Below are positions 22,367-29,553 of a DNA stretch of 40,351 nucleotides, one piece after another. The stretch is taken from contig NZ_NVQF01000058.1 of assembly GCF_002592005.1 (NCBI RefSeq), forward strand, positions 1 to 40,351, given 5' to 3'. Below the pieces are notes generated by a model. That model was given only the letters and a program-made list of their open reading frames with translations, was not told the DNA's origin and searched no databases. The stretch comes from Mycolicibacterium palauense (GTDB lineage: Bacteria > Actinomycetota > Actinomycetes > Mycobacteriales > Mycobacteriaceae). Positions within the stretch are counted from its first letter, which is position 1; each line of letters starts with the position of its first letter. The position numbers and the translations under genes were made by a program.

Positions 22367-22524
22367 CGGTCGACAGGGGCCCGCGGGCACCTCGACCGGC
22401 CGCCGGACCCATGCTCCGGCGGGGCAGACGCTGCCTTCCCCGGCGTGCCCGACCGAGACGGCACGCTCCGGCCTGTGCCTTGGCCCAAGACAAGGCAGTC
22501 ACCCACATCCACCCGTGTGGGTGA
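22367..22524 (+). ncRNA. Structured 5' leader of rpf (six consecutive hairpins)
   Basis: Six non-overlapping perfect stems occur in 158 nt: 22367-22373 with 22392-22398 (7 bp, with an inner GCCC/GGGC), 22400-22406 with 22416-22422 (7 bp), 22423-22427 with 22431-22435 (5 bp, triloop), 22443-22449 with 22460-22466 (7 bp), 22476-22482 with 22491-22497 (7 bp), and 22499-22507 with 22516-22524 (9 bp). The last stem ends 24 nt before the rpf ribosome site. It does not show the GACAGCTCAC/GGGTGAAT elements of the ydaO c-di-AMP riboswitch found ahead of other actinobacterial rpf genes. Regulatory function is inference, and high GC raises the background of chance stems. Confidence 0.45.
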
Positions 22525-22561
22525 GTCGTGGCCGGCGCGTGCGTGGCGAAAGGAAGACATC

Positions 22562-22897
22562 TTGAAGAACCTCCGGAAGAAGCTCACCATGGCCGCGATC
22601 GGTGGCGCGTTCGTCGCGGCGCCGATGGCCGCGTCCCTGTCGGTCTCGGCGGCCACCGCCAACGCCGACGGCGTGAACTGGGACGCGGTCGCTGCCTGCG
22701 AGTCCGGCGGTAACTGGTCGATCAACACCGGCAACGGCTACTACGGCGGCCTGCAGTTCACCATGGGCACCTGGCGCGCCAACGGCGGCAGCGGGTCCCC
22801 GCACAACGCCAGCCGGGCCGAGCAGATCCGCGTGGCGGAGAACGTCCTGCGCACCCAGGGCATCGGCGCCTGGCCGGTGTGCGGCCGGCGCGGCTGA
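22562..22897 (+). CDS. rpfE: Resuscitation-promoting factor, single-domain (RpfE-type)
   Basis: A secreted lytic transglycosylase-like muralytic enzyme that helps dormant cells resume growth. The 111-aa precursor has a signal peptide (KNLRKKLTMAAIGG..., cleavage after ATANA, residue 35) and a mature part that is just the Rpf domain. The catalytic glutamate E47 lies in ACESGGNW, and C46 and C107 (WPVCG) form the conserved disulfide. The glycan-binding region is GNGYYGGLQFTMGTW. The start is TTG 22562, with AAAGGAAG (22549-22556) ending 5 nt upstream. Position after korA-korB-mobA matches rpfE of M. tuberculosis, although the protein is shorter than its 172 aa. A strong hairpin follows. Confidence 0.93.
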   Translation: MKNLRKKLTMAAIGGAFVAAPMAASLSVSAATANADGVNWDAVAACESGGNWSINTGNGYYGGLQFTMGTWRANGGSGSPHNASRAEQIRVAENVLRTQGIGAWPVCGRRG

Positions 22898-22923
22898 CCC
22901 CGGCCGAGGCCGACCACAACTCC

Positions 22924-22962
22924 ACACACGGTGCCGGGCCCGGTGGGCCCGGCACCGTGTGT
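22924..22962. terminator. Strong terminator between rpf and the FAD monooxygenase
   Basis: Perfect 18-bp arms (22924-22941 and 22945-22962, ACACACGGTGCCGGGCCC and its complement) with a 3-nt loop, then TTCTGTGGTTTTCC. It sits between convergent genes, so it probably serves both strands. Confidence 0.9.
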
Positions 22963-22989
22963 TTCTGTGGTTTTCCGGCTCAGATCGTC

Positions 22990-24174
22990 CTACTGCGCGG
23001 ACGGGTGGTCACCCGGTAGGCGGAACGCCGACCCGGCCGCGATGGATGCCAGATGACCGGTCACGGCGGCCTCGGGGATCAACGCCGTGGCCCGGCTCCC
23101 CAGGCCGCCGAGCCAGGCGGGCCGCAGATTCATCGCGCGCCCGATCAGGCGGGACTCGCGCACCAGGGCGTCGACCCGCGGTCGTCGGTGCTCGGCGAAG
23201 CGGGCGAAGGCCGCGGCCGGGTCCGCCTGTCTGCGCAGGCACCACGCCAGCACCGCGGCATCCTCGATGGCCTGGCAGCCGCCCTGGCCCAGGTGGGGGC
23301 GCATGGGATGGGCCGCGTCGCCGACGACGACCACCGGCCCGCGGGCCCACTGCCGCGCCGGGGCGCGGTCGTAGAGATCGTTGCGCAGTACCTCCGGCGC
23401 CGGCGTGGCCGCCAGAAGGGCCGGGATCGGATCGGCCCAGCCGGCGAGTTTGGTGCGCAGATAGGCCAGCTCACCGCCCGGGGCGCGGGCGCCCTCGGCG
23501 ACGCGCTCGGTGGCGAACCAGTACGTGCGGTCCGCACCCAGCGGGACGTGTCCGACCTCGCAGCCCGGTCCCAGCGTCTCCCCGGCCAGGTCGGGGTCCA
23601 GCGGGAACCGCGCGACCCCCCGCCAGGCGGTGTAGCCGGCATAGCGGTCGGGCAGGGCGCCGTTGAGGTGGCGTGCGACGACCGATCTGGTGCCGTCGGC
23701 CCCGATCACCGCGGACACGGTGCGGTCTCGGCCGCTGCGGTCCGCGTCGAACCAAACGCGCACGCCGTCGGCGGTCAGCTGCAGCCCCGCCACCGCGGTG
23801 CGGTAGCGCACGGTGCCCGGGGACAGCGCGCCGGCCAGGATGTCGCGCAGCCTGGACCGCTGCACCACCACGAGGGGCTCGCCGAGGGCGCCGACGATCC
23901 GGTGCGGGGCCGGCCGCCGCAGCCAGGAGCCGTCGCGCCAGCGCACCGCCCCGGCGGTGACGCGACCGCCGGCGTCCCGGACCGCATCGCCCAGGCCGAT
24001 CTCGTCCAGGGCGGCCAGCGCGTTGGGCCAGATGCTGATGCCCGCCCCGGAGGAGGCCTCGGCGCGCTCCTCGACCACCGTGACCGGGAGGCCGTCGCGC
24101 TGCAGGGCCGCGGCGGTGGCCAGCCCGGCGATGCCCGCGCCCACCACGAGGATCCTGCCGGTGCCGTCGGTCAT
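22990..24174 (-). CDS. FAD-dependent monooxygenase (UbiH/PHBH type)
   Basis: A cytoplasmic flavoprotein hydroxylase of class A, 394 aa. It has the N-terminal dinucleotide fold VVGAGIAGLATAAAL (about 10-24), the middle GADGTRSVVAR motif and the second FAD/NAD motif VVVGDAAHPMRPHLGQGG near residue 280. Such enzymes hydroxylate aromatic or polyketide-like substrates with NAD(P)H and O2; the substrate cannot be read from the sequence. There are no obvious membrane segments. It is divergent from the dimethylamine-monooxygenase-type operon, with 222 bp between them, but no shared function is implied by the domain content. It is the first gene of the accessory block that follows rpf. Confidence 0.9.
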   Translation of the reverse strand: MTDGTGRILVVGAGIAGLATAAALQRDGLPVTVVEERAEASSGAGISIWPNALAALDEIGLGDAVRDAGGRVTAGAVRWRDGSWLRRPAPHRIVGALGEPLVVVQRSRLRDILAGALSPGTVRYRTAVAGLQLTADGVRVWFDADRSGRDRTVSAVIGADGTRSVVARHLNGALPDRYAGYTAWRGVARFPLDPDLAGETLGPGCEVGHVPLGADRTYWFATERVAEGARAPGGELAYLRTKLAGWADPIPALLAATPAPEVLRNDLYDRAPARQWARGPVVVVGDAAHPMRPHLGQGGCQAIEDAAVLAWCLRRQADPAAAFARFAEHRRPRVDALVRESRLIGRAMNLRPAWLGGLGSRATALIPEAAVTGHLASIAAGSAFRLPGDHPSAQ

Positions 24175-24261
24175 CGGGCGTGCTTCATCGGTGGGACCCC
24201 ATCGGTCGAACTTACGTCAGGGTCGGCTGAACCTCACCGGGGCACCGGGATTCGCGGCACC

Positions 24262-24290
24262 GCGTGGGGCGGCGCGTGGGGCGGCGCGTG
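24262..24290. repeat. Short tandem repeat GCGTGGGGCGGC
   Basis: Two perfect 12-bp copies plus 5 nt of a third, in the divergent intergenic region upstream of the FAD monooxygenase. Confidence 0.7.
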
Positions 24291-24360
24291 TCAAGTGGTC
24301 GAGACGCCGACTTCACATCCACGAAACGCACGTGTGATTTCCTGACAGGCAACATTGTTA

Positions 24361-24372
24361 ACCACTAGTGGT
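24361..24372. promoter_or_regulatory. Palindromic operator ACCACTAGTGGT
   Basis: A perfect 12-bp palindrome 24 nt ahead of the first gene of the dimethylamine-monooxygenase-type operon. AACATTGTT (24351-24359), itself near-palindromic, lies just upstream. It probably is a repressor site over the promoter or start; the regulator is not encoded next to it. Confidence 0.5.
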
Positions 24373-24396
24373 GAGTTTGGAGCGAGGAACCATCGC

Positions 24397-24990
24397 ATGA
24401 GACCCGATCTGGAGCTGACCAGCGTGCCGGGATGGGCCGTCACCCCCACCGGCCCTGATGCCGACCTGACCGGGCGCTCCTGGACGGTGATCGGGTTCGG
24501 AACCGACGCCGAGGCCGTCCTGGAGGGCTGGCGGGCGCAGGTGGCCGAGGCCCACCCCGGCGCCGAGCTGCGGGTGCACACGTTCCCCGAGGGATTTAAG
24601 CCGGGATCCGAGCCGGAATCCGAGCCGGGCTCGGGCTCCGTCCAGGCGGCGGTGGCCGCGATGCAGGCCGATCTGGCCGACGCCCGCGTCGGTTGGCGGC
24701 TGATGGTCGCCGGGCCGGCCCACCTGTGTCTGCGGCTACGCGCGGCGGCGGTGCGGGCCGGCGTGGCCGACGACGAACTGACGGTGGCCAGTACCTCGGT
24801 GGACCGCCGAGAGGTGCAGTGCGTGCACTGCGGCGCGGTCACCGGCGCCGACGTCGCCCTCGAAGACGTCCTGCCCTGCGGTGGGTGCGGCCGAAACCTG
24901 CTGGTGTACTACCACGTGTCCCGCCGGCTCGGGACCCATCTGGGCTTCCAGGTCGACGCCGAGGCCCTGCCCGAGGCGCTGGCGTCGTGA
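24397..24990 (+). CDS. dmmA: DmmA-family protein (dimethylamine monooxygenase subunit type)
   Basis: A 197-aa protein that I recognise as the DmmA-like family from its C-terminal region: C142, C145, C161 and C164 form two CxxC pairs (QCVHCG and PCGGCG) as in a zinc ribbon or small iron site, followed by LLVYYHVSRRLGTHLGF. The N-terminal half (about 27-135) looks like a Rossmann-type alpha/beta domain and has a low-complexity Ser/Glu/Pro/Gly linker near 68-81. ATG 24397 has GAGG 9 nt upstream. Its stop overlaps the start of the next gene (GTGA, 24987-24990). In known systems the three-gene set oxidises dimethylamine to methylamine and formaldehyde; this copy might act on another secondary amine. 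Confidence 0.8.
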   Translation: MRPDLELTSVPGWAVTPTGPDADLTGRSWTVIGFGTDAEAVLEGWRAQVAEAHPGAELRVHTFPEGFKPGSEPESEPGSGSVQAAVAAMQADLADARVGWRLMVAGPAHLCLRLRAAAVRAGVADDELTVASTSVDRREVQCVHCGAVTGADVALEDVLPCGGCGRNLLVYYHVSRRLGTHLGFQVDAEALPEALAS

Positions 24991-25922
24991 CCGAGACGAC
25001 CCTGATCGTGCGCCGCATCGACGACACCGTGGCGGGCATCCGGACGGTGGCCCTGGCCCGAAGCGACGGCGCCCCGCTGCCGTCGTACACCCCGGGCAGC
25101 CACCTCGTCATCGACTGCGGCGGCGTGGCCAACGCCTACTCCCTGACCGGCGAGTGCATCTCGCCGGACGAGTACGTCGTGTCCGTGCTGGAGTGCCCGG
25201 AGGGATCCGGGGGCTCGCGCTGGATACACCACGAGCTGGCAGTCGGGGACAGCGTCGTCACCCGGCCGCCTCGCAGCGCGTTCGCGCCGGTGCTGGCCGC
25301 GCGCTATCACCTGTTGATCGCCGCGGGCATCGGTGTCACGCCGATGGTGTCGCATCTGCGCAGTGCCCGGCGGTGGGGCCGGGACACCACGGTGCTCTAC
25401 CTGCACCGGGAAGGCCGCGGCGCCTACGTCGACGAGGTCAAGGAACTGGCCGGCAGCGCCCGGATCTACACCAGCCGGGCGGACTTCTGCGCCGAGCTCT
25501 CCGATGTGCTGGCCGATCAGCCCTTCGGCACCCACCTCTACATCTGCGGGCCTACCGGGTTCATGGACGTCGTGACCGACCGTGCCGCCGAGCTGGGCTG
25601 GCCGGCCAGCAGGGTGCACCTGGAGCGGTTCGGCATCGACGCGCTCGACCCGGGCGAGCCCTTCGAGGTGCAGTTGCGTGAGTCCGGCGACACCTTCGTC
25701 GTCGAGTCCGACGTCTCGCTGCTGGAGGCCCTGTTGGCCCGGGGGCGCGACGTGTCCAACCTGTGCCGCCAGGGCGTGTGCGGTGAATGCAAGGTGCCGG
25801 TGGGCGCCGGCGAGATCCTGCACCGAGACCTCTATCTGACCGATGACGAGAAGACGGCCGGCGACGCGATGATGGCCTGCGTGTCGCGCGCGGCCGCAGA
25901 CCGATTGGAGCTGAACCTGTGA
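24987..25922 (+). CDS. PDR/VanB-type oxidoreductase (FMN, NAD(P)H, 2Fe-2S)
   Basis: The reductase component of the operon, 311 aa. It is a phthalate-dioxygenase-reductase type with three domains: flavin binding (about 1-100, with NAYSLTGE), NAD(P)H binding (about 105-215, with AAGIGVTPMVSHLR and YICGPTGFMD) and a C-terminal plant-type ferredoxin with C260, C265, C268 and C298. It would pass electrons from NAD(P)H to the heme oxygenase subunit encoded next. GTG 24987 overlaps the stop of the DmmA-like gene, and its stop overlaps the next start (25919-25922), so all three are translationally coupled and probably made in fixed ratio. Confidence 0.9.
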   Translation: MTETTLIVRRIDDTVAGIRTVALARSDGAPLPSYTPGSHLVIDCGGVANAYSLTGECISPDEYVVSVLECPEGSGGSRWIHHELAVGDSVVTRPPRSAFAPVLAARYHLLIAAGIGVTPMVSHLRSARRWGRDTTVLYLHREGRGAYVDEVKELAGSARIYTSRADFCAELSDVLADQPFGTHLYICGPTGFMDVVTDRAAELGWPASRVHLERFGIDALDPGEPFEVQLRESGDTFVVESDVSLLEALLARGRDVSNLCRQGVCGECKVPVGAGEILHRDLYLTDDEKTAGDAMMACVSRAAADRLELNL

Positions 25923-26929
25923 CGAGCACGCCCGAGCTGATCTCGGCCCCGGACCTGGTGCGCACCTTCCCCTTCCCCTTCCCCTTTCCCGCCGACACCT
26001 ACCGCTACAGCACCAACGTCGAGCCCGCCGGCGGCGCGGTACCCACACCGGCCGGCGAGTGGGGGACCAGGGTGGTCGACGTCGACAGCGAGTACGAGCA
26101 CGAGATGGCCGAACGGGAGCGGATCCTGGCCGCCGACCCGAGCCGCTACGCCGTCCTGCCGCATATGCGTGCGGCGTGCTGGGACACGATGGTCTTCCTG
26201 ATGGGCGAGCTGGCCCGGGCCTACCCGGACCGGATGTCACTGACCCGGGACGGCCAGAACTGGCGTTGGCGCAACGAAATCCTGGACATCACACAGGATT
26301 TCGTCATCGGCGACGACTCCAGCCTGCCGGCCGAGCCGCTGGCCTACATCGCCGGCCAGGTGCAGGAGGACATCGTGCTGCTCGACCAGCGCGACGGTGA
26401 CCTGTTCGGCGACGCCGGCGTTGTGACCTTCGCCGCCGACTGGTCGTTCGGATTCGACGTGGGGATGACGTTCCTGGAGATCCACGGCCCGGTGCCCCGG
26501 CTGCGCCAGACCGGTGTCATCACCCGGGCCCGCGAGTTCCTGATGCGGTTGCAGCCCAACGAGGTCTACCGCCGCACCAACTGGACCCTGACGATCGGCC
26601 GGCGCCTGGACGTGTCCACCGAGCTCTACCCGGAGTGGGGTCCGGACCGGCCGTTCATCCTGACCGTCGACGACGAGACGTTCGGGCGCCTGGTGCATCT
26701 GCGGGTGGAGGTGCAGCACCTGATCCGGCTGCCCGAGTCGGGGTCGATCTGCTTCCTGATCCGGACCTACATGCTGCCGTTGCTGGATGTGGCCGCCTTC
26801 GAACCGTGGCGTGAACGCACCGAGGCGGTGCTGGCCGACCTGCCCGAGGACATGGCCGACTACAAGGGCATCATCTCCTACCGGGACCGGGCCGTGTCCT
26901 GGCTTCGGGAGCGCGCGCCCCGGCCCTGA
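25919..26929 (+). CDS. Heme-dependent oxidative N-demethylase-like protein (DUF3445)
   Basis: A 336-aa protein of the DUF3445/heme-dependent oxidative N-demethylase family, the probable catalytic subunit of the amine monooxygenase. Recognisable parts are the N-terminal FPFPFPFP run (17-24), RYAVLPHMRAACWDTM, ITQDFVIGDDS, and the C-terminal core RQTGVITRAREFLMRLQPNE followed by YRRTNWTLTIG and the LRVEVQHLIRLPESG segment. The family binds heme with an unusual fold and uses O2 with electrons from a flavin/2Fe-2S partner, here the preceding gene. The Phe-Pro run is encoded by four copies of a 6-bp unit (25967-25990). GTG 25919 is coupled to the previous stop. Confidence 0.85.
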   Translation: MTSTPELISAPDLVRTFPFPFPFPADTYRYSTNVEPAGGAVPTPAGEWGTRVVDVDSEYEHEMAERERILAADPSRYAVLPHMRAACWDTMVFLMGELARAYPDRMSLTRDGQNWRWRNEILDITQDFVIGDDSSLPAEPLAYIAGQVQEDIVLLDQRDGDLFGDAGVVTFAADWSFGFDVGMTFLEIHGPVPRLRQTGVITRAREFLMRLQPNEVYRRTNWTLTIGRRLDVSTELYPEWGPDRPFILTVDDETFGRLVHLRVEVQHLIRLPESGSICFLIRTYMLPLLDVAAFEPWRERTEAVLADLPEDMADYKGIISYRDRAVSWLRERAPRP

Positions 26930-27038
26930 TCGCCTTCGGACAACCCCGGTCGAGTCGCCCGGCGGTGCCGCGCCGCGTGCGCGTCGCCCGCGGCGATGCG
27001 CAGGGGGCCGCCGGGGAACGCGGCGTGACGGTTCGCCG

Positions 27039-27060
27039 AACGGGGCGTGCCGGCCCCGTT
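27039..27060 (+). terminator. Terminator candidate after the amine-oxygenase operon
   Basis: AACGGGGC and GCCCCGTT are perfect arms around a 6-nt loop, 110 nt after the DUF3445 gene and before the MFS gene, so the MFS transporter is probably a separate transcription unit. Confidence 0.55.
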
Positions 27061-27143
27061 GTGAACGGGCGCCGCTCCGATGGCGGCCCTAGTATTCCGG
27101 CAGACGACTCGGGATCCGATGTCGCTCCGGAAGGACCGCGGAG

Positions 27144-28412
27144 ATGCGCCTGGTGACGTCGGGTCCGCCCTCCGCGCGGTTGGGCGGGTTGCTCAGCGGC
27201 GTCGTCGCGACGCAGATCGTGGACAGCGCCATGCATCTGGCGCAGCCGCTGCTGGTCGCCCATCTCTCCGGTTCGCTGGGGCTGGCCGCCTTCTTCGCCG
27301 CCTTCGGCACCGCGGTGCACATGGCGGGCACCTACCTGGCGGGCTGGCCCATCGAACGGTTCGGTGCCCGGCGGGTCCTGGTGGCGGCGACGTTTTTTCG
27401 CGGTGCGGTGCTGGCGGGGATTCCGATCGCGATGGCCCTGGGGTTCATCGACCTGGCCTGGGCGATGGGCTGTTACACCGCCGAGGCGCTGGCCCGGGGG
27501 TATGTCGATGCCGCGGTGCACACGGTGCCGCTGGAGATGGCCGGCCACCGGGCAGAACTGCTCGACCGGATCAACTCCCGCTACGAGTTGGCCTTCGAGG
27601 TCGGGGGTGTGACCGGCCCGCTGATGCTCGGCGGACTGATGATCTGGTCGGACGGGATCGTCCCCCACATCGTCATCCCGATCGGGTTCGTGGTCTCGGC
27701 GGCATGCTATCTGGGGGTGCCGGAGCGTTCGGCCGGGCTCACCCACCGGACGGTCGAGGCCGCCGGCGGGGTCCGGTCACCCTCCCGGGGTGGATCCTGG
27801 ACGGGGCTGAAATACATCCTCGCGCATCGGTATCTGTTGATCGTGGTCCTCGGGTTGATGTCCTTTCACCTCTACGAGTTGCGCAAGCTGCTCAGCGCGT
27901 TCTTCGCCAAGGGGCTGCTCGACGACGCGGCCTCGGTCGGGCAGGTCGGGTCTGCGTTCGCGCTCGGCGGTGCCGCGGGTGCGCTGCTCTACGCCGTGAC
28001 CCGGCACCGCGGTGCCGGAGCCAGATGGGTGGTCTTCGGGGCGGTGGGGACGCTTCTGCTCGCCGTGGGATGGACGCCGGTCAACCTGCCGGCGATGGCG
28101 GCCTCGGCCTTCGTCTTCGGCGCCGCCAACGTGTGCGCGCGCCTGGTCCTGACCCGGTGGCGTCAGGAGCTGACCCCCCTGGAACTCGCCGGCGGGGTGA
28201 CGGCCGCGTCCGAGTTCGGCAGGGCCGCCGTCTCGGTGGCGATCAAGAGTCTGGTCGGGGTGGCGTTCTCGCTCGGGATCGGCGCCTACGCGGCCTTCGC
28301 GATCGTGGGCGCCGCGTTGGGGTTGTTCGGTCTCGGCCAGTTGGTGCTGTCGAGGTGGCTCGTGCGGACCGCGACGGCCGGCAGGGGAGAACGGGCGGGG
28401 GCCGGGTCCTAG
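27144..28412 (+). CDS. MFS transporter
   Basis: A 422-aa inner-membrane protein with about twelve hydrophobic segments in two halves separated by a hydrophilic loop near residues 195-225. The loop after the second helix reads GWPIERFGARRVLV, the usual MFS motif A position between helices 2 and 3. The substrate is unknown; exporters and small-metabolite carriers both fit. GGAAGG (27130-27135) lies 8 nt before ATG. It follows the amine-oxygenase operon with a 214-nt gap containing a hairpin, so a shared role in amine uptake is possible but unsupported. It ends 14 nt from the convergent chrA gene. Confidence 0.85.
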   Translation: MRLVTSGPPSARLGGLLSGVVATQIVDSAMHLAQPLLVAHLSGSLGLAAFFAAFGTAVHMAGTYLAGWPIERFGARRVLVAATFFRGAVLAGIPIAMALGFIDLAWAMGCYTAEALARGYVDAAVHTVPLEMAGHRAELLDRINSRYELAFEVGGVTGPLMLGGLMIWSDGIVPHIVIPIGFVVSAACYLGVPERSAGLTHRTVEAAGGVRSPSRGGSWTGLKYILAHRYLLIVVLGLMSFHLYELRKLLSAFFAKGLLDDAASVGQVGSAFALGGAAGALLYAVTRHRGAGARWVVFGAVGTLLLAVGWTPVNLPAMAASAFVFGAANVCARLVLTRWRQELTPLELAGGVTAASEFGRAAVSVAIKSLVGVAFSLGIGAYAAFAIVGAALGLFGLGQLVLSRWLVRTATAGRGERAGAGS

Positions 28413-28426
28413 GTGTGCCGGCGTGC

Positions 28427-28972
28427 TCAGACGACGCCGAGGTAACCCAGCACCGCGGCGAAGGCAACCACCACCAGCGGATTGACCTTGGTGAGCACGA
28501 AGATCGCCGTGCAGACCGCGGTCAACAGGTAGGCCCGCCAATCGTGATCGGCGGCGCGGCTCATGACCAGCGAGGTCGCCATGATCAGCCCCACGGTCAG
28601 CGGCGGCAGGCCGTGCTCCACGGCGACGCGCCAGCGCGAGTTCTCGGCACGTTGCCAGAATCGCGTGACGACGAACACCAGCACGGCGGCCGGAAAGATC
28701 ATCGCCGCGGTCGCCACCACGCCCCCGACAATCGCGCCGGGCACTCCGCCGGCCTCCAGCCCGGCGCCGTACCCGACCAGCGTGACGATCAGGATGCTCG
28801 GGCCGGGCGCGGCCTGCGAGATCGAGAACACGTCGGCGAACTGGCGGCTGGTCAGCCAGTGATGATCCGTCACCGCGCGCAGGTGCATCTCGGGCAGCAC
28901 CACGTTGCCGCCGCCGATCGACATCAGCGACAACCCGCCGAACAGCAGGATCAGCTGCAGATAGGTGCTCAT
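28427..28972 (-). CDS. chrA: Short-chain ChrA-family transporter, second half
   Basis: A 181-aa membrane protein equivalent to one half of a full-length chromate transporter. It has the ChrA motif region SIGGGNVVLPEM near the N-terminus and the PGP motif (SQAAPGPSILIVTLVGYG), followed by several hydrophobic helices. Short-chain ChrA proteins work as paired homologous halves, and the partner is the gene immediately upstream, overlapping by ATGA (28969-28972). They export chromate taken up through sulfate transporters; some members may carry other anions. No chrB-type regulator is present. Confidence 0.85.
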   Translation of the reverse strand: MSTYLQLILLFGGLSLMSIGGGNVVLPEMHLRAVTDHHWLTSRQFADVFSISQAAPGPSILIVTLVGYGAGLEAGGVPGAIVGGVVATAAMIFPAAVLVFVVTRFWQRAENSRWRVAVEHGLPPLTVGLIMATSLVMSRAADHDWRAYLLTAVCTAIFVLTKVNPLVVVAFAAVLGYLGVV

Positions 28973-29553
28973 GTCGTGGACTGCCCGGACTCTCCGCCGT
29001 CACCTGTCCGGCCCCGGGGCCACGCCCACACCACGCCGACCGGGGCGATGAGGGCCAGCACGACGACCAGCGGCCAGCGCAACAGGCCGCTGAGGACGAA
29101 TGCGGCGGCGAACATCGCCACCGGGATGATCCCCGTCAGACAGACGCGGCCGGTCTTGATGACCATGGCGACGGTCAGCGCCACCGCGGCGGCCGAGGCG
29201 CCGTGCAGCGCGCCGTTGACGGCGGGCACCTCCTTGAACCGGAAGTAGAAGTAGCCCACCACCAGCATCAGCGTCACCGGGACGGTGACCAGCCCGAGGA
29301 TGGCCGCGATCGCGCCGCTGCCGCCCCTGAGTTTGGTGCCGGCGAAGACGGCGAGGTTGATCTGGTTGGAGCCCGGCAGTATTCGGCACATCGTCATCGC
29401 CGACAGGAACTCCTCCTCGCCGATCCACCCCTTCTTGGCGACCAGGACCTCCCGTGACCACGCCGACAGTCCCCCGCCGAACGAGGCGACCGCGATGTGG
29501 TTGAACGCCAGCGCCAGCTGCAGGTGCGAGACCCGGGGTTGCGGTTCACTCAT
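28969..29553 (-). CDS. chrA: Short-chain ChrA-family transporter, first half
   Basis: A 194-aa membrane protein, the other half of the ChrA pair. It shows the FGG signature (HIAVASFGGGLSAW) and, in place of the PGP motif, CRILPGSNQINLAVFAG, followed by hydrophobic segments and a charged tail. ATG 29553 overlaps the end of the phospholipase-D-like gene by 8 nt, so the order PLD, chrA, chrA is one coupled minus-strand unit. The two halves should sit in opposite membrane orientation, as known for paired ChrA proteins. The variant PGP motif might alter the substrate. Confidence 0.85.
   Translation of the reverse strand: MSEPQPRVSHLQLALAFNHIAVASFGGGLSAWSREVLVAKKGWIGEEEFLSAMTMCRILPGSNQINLAVFAGTKLRGGSGAIAAILGLVTVPVTLMLVVGYFYFRFKEVPAVNGALHGASAAAVALTVAMVIKTGRVCLTGIIPVAMFAAAFVLSGLLRWPLVVVLALIAPVGVVWAWPRGRTGDGGESGQSTT

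Noticed and set aside
22283..22561. Extension of Rpf to an in-frame ATG at 22283.
   Set aside because: It would bury the signal peptide behind about 93 unrelated residues; TTG 22562 has a good ribosome site and a proper signal sequence directly after it.
22262..22561. A ydaO-type c-di-AMP riboswitch upstream of rpf.
   Set aside because: The conserved blocks I would expect (GGGTGAAT, GACAGCTCAC) are not found; a cmscan run would settle it.
24262..24290. The GCGTGGGGCGGC tandem repeat as a regulatory array.
   Set aside because: Only 2.4 copies, no phasing to a promoter and no known binding pattern; recorded only as a repeat.
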